From an uncultured Schwartzia sp. (GTDB lineage Bacteria; Bacillota; Negativicutes; Selenomonadales; Selenomonadaceae), in assembly GCA_905373705.1 (NCBI GenBank), contig CAJPUA010000052.1, forward strand, positions 1-6,796: a stretch of 6,796 nt of DNA, in the 5' to 3' direction. Below, piece by piece: positions 1 through 6,257 of the stretch. A program made the translations under genes and the position numbers. Each line of letters begins with the position of its first letter. The stretch's first letter is position 1. The notes beneath the pieces were generated by a model that was not told the DNA's origin, did not search any database, and saw only the letters and a program-made list of their open reading frames with translations.

Positions 1-604
1 CTTCGCGCTCGGCGTTCGTACTGTCCGCGAGAAGAAGGAGAACGCCTTTATTCCCTAACTCAGAAAAGCGGCGAAAATCGGTCATTTTCCCGTCTACCGG
101 CGTATAATCAAGCTTAAAATCTCCCGTATGGACAATCATCCCTACCGGCGTCTTGATAGATAAACCCACCGCGTCTGGGATGCTGTGATTCACTCGAATA
201 AATCCGACGCTAAAACAGCCGATATTGATCGTATCGCCTGCCGCGACAGGGTGAAGATTTCCGCAATCAACATTATTTTCTTTCAGCCGCCCAGCCAAAA
301 TCCCCAGCGTCAATTTCGTCCCGTAAACGGGAACGTCGATCTGTTTCATCACATAGGGCAGCGCACCGATATGATCCTCATGGCCATGCGTTAAGACGAT
401 AGCCTTGATTTTATCCTTATTTTCCAGTAAATACGTAATGTCGGGAATAACAAGATCGATCCCCAACATGTCCTCCTCAGGGAACATCAGCCCAGCGTCA
501 ATCAGTAAAATTTCATCCTCCACCTGGATGACAGTCATATTTTTTCCGATCTCGCCTAAGCCTCCCAAAGGAATAATCTGCACTTTTGGTACGTTTTTTG
601 ACAA
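1..604 (-). CDS. rnj: Ribonuclease J, N-terminal part (runs off the left edge)
   Basis: RNase J is a cytoplasmic metallo-beta-lactamase/beta-CASP ribonuclease with 5'-3' exonuclease and endonuclease activity. It acts in mRNA turnover and rRNA/RNA maturation in Firmicutes. The 201 visible residues cover the first half of the beta-lactamase domain. The opening is PLGGLGEIGKN (residues 12-22), followed by the strand with IDAG (35-38). The zinc-binding motif H73-G-H-E-D77-H78 comes next, then H140 in NHSIPD, and H159-T-G-D162 supplies further metal ligands. I read the start as TTG at 604-602. An in-frame TAA lies upstream, the first in-frame ATG is codon 23, inside the conserved core, and GGGGGTG (618-612) is a good ribosome binding site 7 nt before the TTG. 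Starting at an ATG would delete the first beta strands. It has its own promoter (700-729) and no terminator separates it from the methyltransferase. The beta-CASP and C-terminal domains lie outside the window, so RnjA and RnjB cannot be told apart. Confidence 0.95.
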   Translation of the reverse strand, partial: MSKNVPKVQIIPLGGLGEIGKNMTVIQVEDEILLIDAGLMFPEEDMLGIDLVIPDITYLLENKDKIKAIVLTHGHEDHIGALPYVMKQIDVPVYGTKLTLGILAGRLKENNVDCGNLHPVAAGDTINIGCFSVGFIRVNHSIPDAVGLSIKTPVGMIVHTGDFKLDYTPVDGKMTDFRRFSELGNKGVLLLLADSTNAERE

Positions 605-611
605 AAAAAGA

Positions 612-618
612 CACCCCC
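612..618 (-). promoter_or_regulatory. Ribosome binding site of RNase J (decides a TTG start)
   Basis: Read on the minus strand, GGGGGTG matches the core GGAGGTG with one A-to-G change, which still allows a G-U pair with 16S rRNA. It lies 7 nt before TTG at 604-602. No ATG or GTG in the same frame lies between the upstream in-frame TAA and this TTG, so this site fixes the start. Confidence 0.75.
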
Positions 619-699
619 GTATTGTTTTTAAATTTTACTACAAAGTCCGAACCAACCACACCAAAGGAAAAAAGCTAGCCGATCACACTATTCGCTTTT

Positions 700-729
700 A
701 TTATATATCCGCCGACGGGACATTGTAAA
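700..729 (-). promoter_or_regulatory. Sigma-A type promoter for RNase J
   Basis: On the minus strand, TTTACA (729-724, 5 of 6 to TTGACA) is followed after 18 nt by a perfect TATAAT (705-700). Transcription would begin near 692, giving a leader of about 88 nt before the TTG start. The -35 lies only 7 nt past the methyltransferase stop codon. RNase J is therefore probably expressed both from this promoter and by read-through from mutSL. Start-site position is inferred, not seen. Confidence 0.7.
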
Positions 730-736
730 GCGTTCT

Positions 737-1534
737 TCACTTTCCAGACGATAAATCCACAACTCCATATCCGACGCGGCTATACCGGCCGCCTTCATAG
801 ACTGAAAAACCTAAGCGCGAAAACTCTTGACTATCGCGCGCTTCCTTCATGACGATGCGACAGCGGGCCACGCGCCACGCTTCTCGAACCGCGTCCTCAC
901 TCAGCGGGCGGCTGTCCGCCAAGAAACGCAAAGGGTTAAGGCTGACGCTATCCAAAAGTGGACGGCGAAACATCGGATCAAAGTAAATGACATCCACGGA
1001 CTTATCCGGTTGCTGGCATAAAAAATCTTTATAATCAGCCGCAATTACCTGTATACGCCGCATCGCCGCTAAGGCAACGTTATTGGGCGTAGTCATTCGC
1101 TTGAGACCAAAAGCGACGACGGCCGCAATGACAGGACTTACTTCTAATCCCCGCACGGCGCCTGTTTCTCCTGTGACATAACTGGCGACGATCGCGTCTG
1201 ATCCCAAGCCTAATGTACAATCAAGAACGGTCATCCCCATTTTTATCCCAGCAGCTTCGATAAAACGATCCTTTTTCCCTTGCCGCAGATTTTTTATCCG
1301 CACATGCGCCATATTCGGATGAAAGAAAAATTCACCAGAAGGCGTTTCCAAAAATAAATCGCCATGTCGGACAACTAAAACATACGCCGTTTTATATTTT
1401 TGTTTCATGCTTGCCAGGGAATCCCGGCCGCGCGCAATATACGAAACATCCAACCGCCTTGCCATCCGCTCGGCAATCTCAATATTCTCTGGTGCCGACT
1501 TGGTTCCGGTCGTAACGATTAAGTTCCCCATCAT
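737..1534 (-). CDS. RsmJ/YpiP-like class I SAM-dependent methyltransferase (DUF548 type)
   Basis: This is a 265-residue soluble Rossmann-fold methyltransferase. The SAM-binding motif I is D105-C-T-L-G-L-G-S-D113, the acidic residue after strand 2 is E131 in GLEVSP, and the motif IV equivalent is Y-F-D186-P-M-F189. The block NMAH (74-77), then EAAGIK (93-98), then the DxTxGLGxD motif, and finally DPMF match the order and spacing of E. coli RsmJ, which makes m2G1516 in 16S rRNA. Firmicute homologues are usually called YpiP. A 90-residue region before the Rossmann core is also typical of the family. The NPPY-type tetrad of DNA adenine methylases is absent, so DNA methylation for repair strand choice is unlikely. 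The start codon overlaps the mutL stop as TGATG, with no clear ribosome binding site, pointing to coupled translation. A second ATG follows immediately (1531-1529), so either could initiate. I am confident of the fold and moderately confident of the rRNA target. Confidence 0.85.
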   Translation of the reverse strand: MMGNLIVTTGTKSAPENIEIAERMARRLDVSYIARGRDSLASMKQKYKTAYVLVVRHGDLFLETPSGEFFFHPNMAHVRIKNLRQGKKDRFIEAAGIKMGMTVLDCTLGLGSDAIVASYVTGETGAVRGLEVSPVIAAVVAFGLKRMTTPNNVALAAMRRIQVIAADYKDFLCQQPDKSVDVIYFDPMFRRPLLDSVSLNPLRFLADSRPLSEDAVREAWRVARCRIVMKEARDSQEFSRLGFSVYEGGRYSRVGYGVVDLSSGK

Positions 1535-3390
1535 CAGGTTCGCTTGAACATTTTCGCCAGTTCAGCGCTTGTAAACCGCACGATCGTCGGACGTCCGTGC
1601 GGGCAAGTATAAGGCCGAGCCGTCTGTGCTAATTCGTCGAGAATGATCTGCATCTGGCGCAAATTAAGTTCGTCGCCCTGTTTTATCGCTGCCTTGCAGG
1701 CGGTCATCGCCAGGCACGAATGGCGAATTTCCGCCGCTGTCAAATCATGCATCGCTAACAGCGATTCTAAAATTTTACGCAGGATATCTTCAATCTCGTT
1801 AGCTGGAATATCCGCCGGAACCGCCTTGACGCGAAACTCTTCCGGCCCGCAGGCTTCTAAATCAAAGCCCAGCCGATAAAAAAGCGCCTGATACTTCTCC
1901 AAAAGTTCTGCCTCCGGCGCGCTAAAAGCCATAACCAGATGGACCAAGAGTTGCTGCGAAGGAACCGCTTCCGCCATGGCGGCAAAACGGTCATACAATA
2001 TTCGTTCATGCGCCGCGTGCTGATCTACAAGATACAAGCTGCTTTCATCCTGAGCGACGATATAGCAACGAGCGACCTGCCCTATCGGCACCATTGCCAT
2101 ACGTCGCTCCCCCGTCTCAGTCGCTGGGGAGCGATCCGCCACTACTTTTTGTGAAATATCGGGCGAGCCGTAAGATACTGGCGAATGGACCGCCCGCTCT
2201 TCATTCAGCGTATTCTGCACCGCCCGAAATTTTTCTATATCCGTTTCAGAGCCCGCGGTAAACTCTGTCAGAATATCCGTTGCCGGCTGCTTTGCGCCGG
2301 GAAAATTTCCCTTTGGCGCGCCTGTCGCCAATGACAACGGTATCGGCGTCATACGGCGCTCAACATTCGGCACCACCGCCGCCACTTCTTCTAACGGCTG
2401 ATTCGCAGGGCGGATAGCGTCGACCACGGCCTTGTAAACCGCGCGAAAAATCCGTCCTTCATCTTCAAATTTTATTTCCGTTTTCCGAGGGTGAACGTTA
2501 ACGTCGACGGAATTTGCCGGTACCGTAATCAAAATCACCGCTAAAGGATAACCGGTTTTGGGCAATAAAGAATGGTACGCGTTATCAAGCGCCCGGGCGA
2601 TTGCTTTGCTTTCTATTTGCCGGCGATTGACGATGAACGTCTGCCAGGCGCGGCTGCTTCGGAGCATGGATGGTTTCGTCAGATAACCGTGGATTTCCAG
2701 TTCTTCGTCTTGAAACGATACGGAAAGCAGCGAATCAGCGGCTTGTCCCCCGTAAATACTCCGAATCGCATCTTTTAGATCGCCGTTTCCTGGAGTTGCC
2801 AACGATATCTTATTGTTATTGATAAAGCGAAAGGCAATTTGGGGATTCGCCAGCGCCTCTTTGACGACACATTCGCTGATTTTAAGGCCTTCCGTATGCG
2901 TCGTTTTAAGAAATTTTTTGCGCGCCGGAGTATTAAAAAACAAATCCTCCACTTTAATTGTTGTCCCTATATTGCAACCAGTTTCGACGCGCTCCTGTTC
3001 TTCGCCGCCGGTAATGACAATTTTAGTTCCCAATTCACTGTCCGCAAGGCGAGTTCGCATTTCAAAACGTGACACCGCCGCGATTGTGGCCAGTGCCTCG
3101 CCGCGGAAACCTAACGTCCGAACGGTATTAAGGTCATGCGCTTCTCGGATCTTGCTCGTCGCGTGACGCTGCACTGCCAAAGACGCGTCCTCGCTATCCA
3201 TGCCGCAGCCGTCGTCCGTCACGCGCATAAAGCTGGTTCCGCCCGCCATAATCTCCACTTCAATCCGTTTCGCTTCGGCGTCGATAGCGTTTTCTAAAAG
3301 TTCTTTGATGACTGAGGCGGGACGCTCAACAACTTCCCCCGCCGCAATTTTATTGATTGTGCCTTCATCCAGGACATGAATAAAGCTCAT
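1534..3390 (-). CDS. mutL: DNA mismatch repair protein MutL (endonuclease-bearing type)
   Basis: MutL couples mismatch detection by MutS to strand incision. The 618-residue length is normal (E. coli 615). The N-terminal GHKL ATPase shows E30 (catalytic base), N34, D59-D60-G-C-G-M64, T78-S-K80 and G94-F-R-G-E-A-L100. The transducer domain ends near residue 335 with VHPRKTEIKFEDE. A poorly conserved linker covers about 340-430. The C-terminal dimerisation/endonuclease domain has D456-Q-H-A-A-H-E462-R-I-L-Y-D467, A564-C-K-A-A-I-K570 and C596-P-H-G-R-P601. These metal-site motifs belong to MutL proteins of bacteria lacking MutH, so it should nick DNA itself. Two oddities: the last acidic residue of the first motif is Asp where Glu is usual, and the beta-clamp motif QxLxxP reads Q479-Q-L-L-V-H484. 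ATG overlaps the mutS stop as ATGA, and a strong site AAGGAGGAGG (3410-3401) lies 10 nt upstream. Confidence 0.97.
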   Translation of the reverse strand: MSFIHVLDEGTINKIAAGEVVERPASVIKELLENAIDAEAKRIEVEIMAGGTSFMRVTDDGCGMDSEDASLAVQRHATSKIREAHDLNTVRTLGFRGEALATIAAVSRFEMRTRLADSELGTKIVITGGEEQERVETGCNIGTTIKVEDLFFNTPARKKFLKTTHTEGLKISECVVKEALANPQIAFRFINNNKISLATPGNGDLKDAIRSIYGGQAADSLLSVSFQDEELEIHGYLTKPSMLRSSRAWQTFIVNRRQIESKAIARALDNAYHSLLPKTGYPLAVILITVPANSVDVNVHPRKTEIKFEDEGRIFRAVYKAVVDAIRPANQPLEEVAAVVPNVERRMTPIPLSLATGAPKGNFPGAKQPATDILTEFTAGSETDIEKFRAVQNTLNEERAVHSPVSYGSPDISQKVVADRSPATETGERRMAMVPIGQVARCYIVAQDESSLYLVDQHAAHERILYDRFAAMAEAVPSQQLLVHLVMAFSAPEAELLEKYQALFYRLGFDLEACGPEEFRVKAVPADIPANEIEDILRKILESLLAMHDLTAAEIRHSCLAMTACKAAIKQGDELNLRQMQIILDELAQTARPYTCPHGRPTIVRFTSAELAKMFKRT

Positions 3391-5969
3391 TTTTGGCCCG
3401 CCTCCTCCTTGGCCTGGTTTTGCAGCTTATATAATTCATTCAGCGCTTCAAGCGGCGTCATCGTCATAACGTCCAAAGAAAGTATCGCGGCGCTTAGCGA
3501 TGCGTCAAAAAGCGAAGTCATCGGCGCTTCCTGTGGCGCCAACGCTTCTTCCTGCGCCATCAGACAGGCCGCCCCTTCTTTTTCCGCTTCAAGCGCGTCT
3601 AAAATCGCCTGCGCCCGCTGGGTCACGGAATTCGGCAGCCCCGCCAACCGCGCGACGTGGATACCATGGGACTTATCAGCGCTCCCCGCCACAATCCGCC
3701 GCAAAAAAACGACCTTCGTGCCGCGCTCTTTGACGGCTACGCAGTAATTTTTAATATGTTCGCTCTCTAAATCTGTCAGCTCATGGTAATGGGTGGCAAA
3801 CAGTGTCTTAGCGTGAATATGATCGCGGATGTACTCCACGACCGCCCGAGCAATGCTCATGCCGTCAAAAGTACTCGTTCCCCGCCCGATCTCGTCTAAA
3901 ATAATCAAGCTGTTTTTTGTCGCGTATTTCAATATCTGCGCGACTTCATTCATTTCCACCATAAAGGTGCTTTGCCCGCTGACGAGATCATCGCTGGCGC
4001 CGATCCGGGTAAATATTCGGTCAACGGGCGAGATTTCAGCCTCCCGGGCGGGAAGGAAGCTGCCTACCTGCGCCATCAAGGTTAAAAGCGCTGTCTGGCG
4101 CATATACGTCGATTTCCCTGCCATATTGGGGCCCGTAATGAGAAGTATTTCAGCTTCCGCATGATTGAGCGTCGCGTCGTTGGGAACAAACAAATCCTGT
4201 GTCAAGATCCGTTCCACAAGAGGATGCCGTCCGTCTTTAATATGGATTTCTCCGTTATCCAGAAGCCGGGGCCGGACATAATTATGCGCCGCGGCGGCCT
4301 CGGCTAAACTGGCCAGGACGTCAATCCGAGCAATCTCCCGCGCCGTCCGCTGAATACTGACCAAATTTCCGACAAGCACCTCGCGAAGCTCCATGAACAG
4401 ATTATATTCCAAGTTGACAATCTTCTCCTGCGCACCCAGGATCTTTGTTTCAAACGCTTTCAATTCTTCGGTAATGTACCGCTCGGCATTCGCTAACGTC
4501 TGCTTGCGGATATAATTCGCCGGTACCAGATCTTTTCCGCTGTTGCGAACTTCGATGTAGTACCCAAAAACCTTATTATAGCCGATTTTCAGTGCTTTGA
4601 TCCCGGTCGCAGCCCGTTCTCTCTCCTCCATATCCTGCAGCATTCGCTTGCTGTCGTGGGCGATTCGGCGATATTCATCCAGTTCTTGATTATAACCGGG
4701 GCGGATAATTCCTCCTTCCCGCAGCGAAAGCCCTGGATCGTTAACAATCGCTCGTTCTAAAAGCGCTGCTAATTCGTCATATAATTCAATATTATCGTGA
4801 CTCGTATGAAAAAGCTCCGCTTTACGCTCCTTAAGGAGCTCTTTAATACCCGGCAGGGCCTGAAATGACACCTTTAAAGCTACGACATCACGGGCGTTCG
4901 CCGTTCCCACTTCCACGCGGGTCAGCAGACGCTCAAAATCATAAATGGTTTTACACCCTTCCCGCAGGCTTTGCCGAAAGGAAAAATCTTCTACCAACTC
5001 CGCCACCGCGTCCAAACGCTGATTGATCCGGACGATCGAAAGCAGGGGCTGTTCCAGCCACTTTTTCAACAAACGACTGCCCATCGCTGTTTCCGTATAA
5101 TCCAGTACGTCGAGAAGGGTATTTTTTTTGCCGCCATCCCGCAGATTTCGGATAATTTCCAGATTTCTCAAAGTATTAGCGTCAAGTACCAAATTTTCTG
5201 CCGAATCAAGGAACAACAGCCGGTTCAAATGGCTTAAATCAGTTCTAACCGTATCATGCAGATAATTTAGGAGTGTCGCCAGGGCAATTCGCGCCGCTTC
5301 ATTCCGAGGCCATTCCGTTACGGGAAAGTGCTGGCGCAGCCGCTCTTTTATCCGCTCTGACGCGGCAGATAGCCGGGTAACGGAGCAACAAGGCAACCGC
5401 AGCTTCATAAAGGCTTCCAACTCTTCCTGTCCCGAGAGTTCTCCCGCCAACAAAAGCTCCGGCATCATCAATCGGTAAAGCTCATCGCTAAGAAGCGCCT
5501 GACGGTTATCACCTTGATAAATCCCGTAAAAGCATTCGCCCGTCGAAATATCGGCTCCCGCCAGAACCAAAGTATCCTCCCGTTCATAAAGCAGCGCGAT
5601 ATAATTATTCTGCGCCGCAGAAAGAGCATTTTCGGACAAGATCGTTCCCGGCGTTATAATTTTTATGACTTCCCGCTTGGTAAGCCCCGGCGCTTTCGGG
5701 TCGCCGATCTGCTCAGCGATCGCCACCTTATATCCTTTTCCAATCAGGCGAGTGATATAGCTTTCCGCCGCGTGATAAGGAACGCCGCACATTGGCGCTT
5801 GCCCGACATCGCCGCTGCGGCTGGTAAGGGTCAGCCCTAGCTCACGGGAAACAGTGCGCGCGTCGTCAAAAAACATTTCATAAAAGTCACCCAGCCGGAA
5901 AAAAAGGATTTCCTCCGGATGCTGTGCCTTTGTCGCTTGGTATTGCTGCATCATCGGGGTTAATTCCAT
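3387..5969 (-). CDS. mutS: DNA mismatch repair protein MutS
   Basis: MutS scans DNA for mismatches and small loops and becomes a sliding clamp on ATP binding. The 860-residue length fits MutS1 (E. coli 853). The mismatch-reading F29-Y-E31 motif is in the N-terminal domain (about 1-115). A connector domain, then the lever and clamp helices (about 270-575), follow. The ABC ATPase has Walker A G613-P-N-M-A-G-K619-S-T621, Walker B I-L-D692-E693 with the signature region R-G-T-S-T-F-D-G (696-703), and H727 in ATHYHEL. These numbers match E. coli K620, D693, E694 and H728 to one residue. The C-terminal tail carries M817-T-S-L-F821 where the beta-clamp motif QxSLF or similar is expected. The ATG start gives the usual TPMMQQY opening. 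A GAGGAG ribosome site (5986-5981) sits 11 nt upstream, slightly far. It is the first gene of the mutS-mutL-methyltransferase operon. Confidence 0.98.
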   Translation of the reverse strand: MELTPMMQQYQATKAQHPEEILFFRLGDFYEMFFDDARTVSRELGLTLTSRSGDVGQAPMCGVPYHAAESYITRLIGKGYKVAIAEQIGDPKAPGLTKREVIKIITPGTILSENALSAAQNNYIALLYEREDTLVLAGADISTGECFYGIYQGDNRQALLSDELYRLMMPELLLAGELSGQEELEAFMKLRLPCCSVTRLSAASERIKERLRQHFPVTEWPRNEAARIALATLLNYLHDTVRTDLSHLNRLLFLDSAENLVLDANTLRNLEIIRNLRDGGKKNTLLDVLDYTETAMGSRLLKKWLEQPLLSIVRINQRLDAVAELVEDFSFRQSLREGCKTIYDFERLLTRVEVGTANARDVVALKVSFQALPGIKELLKERKAELFHTSHDNIELYDELAALLERAIVNDPGLSLREGGIIRPGYNQELDEYRRIAHDSKRMLQDMEERERAATGIKALKIGYNKVFGYYIEVRNSGKDLVPANYIRKQTLANAERYITEELKAFETKILGAQEKIVNLEYNLFMELREVLVGNLVSIQRTAREIARIDVLASLAEAAAAHNYVRPRLLDNGEIHIKDGRHPLVERILTQDLFVPNDATLNHAEAEILLITGPNMAGKSTYMRQTALLTLMAQVGSFLPAREAEISPVDRIFTRIGASDDLVSGQSTFMVEMNEVAQILKYATKNSLIILDEIGRGTSTFDGMSIARAVVEYIRDHIHAKTLFATHYHELTDLESEHIKNYCVAVKERGTKVVFLRRIVAGSADKSHGIHVARLAGLPNSVTQRAQAILDALEAEKEGAACLMAQEEALAPQEAPMTSLFDASLSAAILSLDVMTMTPLEALNELYKLQNQAKEEAGQK

Positions 5970-6056
5970 ATTCTTCTATTCTCCTCGTCAGCCGTCCCCT
6001 CGTTACTATTGAATAAATTAACCGGCGTTCGCGCTGAAAATTCCTCTCAATTTGCT

Positions 6057-6085
6057 ATTATATTTGAATATCCCAATAAAAGCAA
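6057..6085 (-). promoter_or_regulatory. Probable promoter of the mutS operon
   Basis: A perfect TATAAT (6062-6057, minus strand) has TTGCTT (6085-6080) 17 nt upstream. The -35 is weak, matching only the TTG of TTGACA. It lies inside the T-tract of the tRNA-Arg terminator. Transcription would start near 6050, giving a leader of about 80 nt in which I find no strong hairpin or known riboswitch. The -10 is convincing and the -35 less so. Confidence 0.55.
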
Positions 6086-6115
6086 AGGCGCACGGCAAAA
6101 TTCCGCCGCACGCCT
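6074..6115 (-). terminator. Rho-independent terminator after tRNA-Arg
   Basis: On the minus strand, AGGCGTGCGGC (6115-6105) pairs with GCCGTGCGCCT (6096-6086) in an 11-bp stem with two G-T wobbles. The 8-nt loop is at 6104-6097. The T-rich run TTTGCTTTTATT (6085-6074) follows directly. The stem starts 11 nt past the tRNA CCA. The opposite strand has no T-tract, so it works in one direction only. It separates tRNA (and any chemoreceptor read-through) from mutS. Confidence 0.9.
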
Positions 6116-6126
6116 GATCCTTCAGA

Positions 6127-6201
6127 TGGTGCGCTCGGGCAGAATCGAACTGCCGCTTTCAGCTCCGGAGGCTAACGTCCTATCCACTGGACTACGAGCG
6201 C
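6127..6201 (-). tRNA. tRNA-Arg, anticodon CCG (decodes CGG)
   Basis: Read on the minus strand, the cloverleaf is complete. The acceptor GCGCTCG (6201-6195) pairs with CGAGCGC (6137-6131). The D stem GTCC/GGAC and the anticodon stem TTAGC/GCTGA (one T-G pair) close properly. The 7-nt loop CTCCGGA has T33 and anticodon CCG at 6168-6166. A 4-nt variable region precedes the T stem GGCAG/CTGCC with loop TTCGATT. Discriminator A is at 6130, and CCA is encoded (6129-6127). The CCG anticodon reads CGG, the arginine codon that other arginine tRNAs often leave uncovered. The gene has its own promoter and terminator, so it is expressed as a single tRNA unit. Confidence 0.97.
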
Positions 6202-6218
6202 CTTACAACATGGTAAGT

Positions 6219-6247
6219 AGTATAGCACAACTCCTAAACGTTGTCCA
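6219..6247 (-). promoter_or_regulatory. Promoter of tRNA-Arg (extended -10)
   Basis: Minus-strand TGGACA (6247-6242, 5 of 6 to TTGACA) is followed by a 17-nt spacer and TATACT (6224-6219, 5 of 6 to TATAAT). TGC immediately before the -10 makes an extended -10. The start would be near 6212, leaving about 10 nt before the mature tRNA 5' end, as expected for a short RNase P leader. It lies just past the chemoreceptor stop codon. Confidence 0.75.
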
Positions 6248-6257
6248 ACCAGAAAAA

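Noticed and set aside
675..699. Hairpin-like AAAAGC ... GCTTTT followed by a T-run in the RNase J leader
   Set aside because: The stem is mostly A-T with a 3-nt bulge and few G-C pairs. Its left arm lies upstream of the predicted start, so RNA from the local promoter could not form it. It is too weak to call a terminator.
185..728. Two plus-strand reading frames opposite RNase J and its leader
   Set aside because: They are antisense to the conserved RNase J frame or to its promoter. The second spans the promoter and leader, and neither shows domain-like composition.
2813..3166. Plus-strand reading frame of 117 codons inside mutL
   Set aside because: It lies wholly antisense to the conserved ATPase domain of MutL and has no recognisable protein features. 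The same applies to the other plus-strand frames within mutL and mutS.
6120..6210. tRNA gene as an integration site for a mobile element
   Set aside because: No integrase, no direct repeat of the tRNA 3' end and no change in gene type on either side. The neighbours are housekeeping genes.
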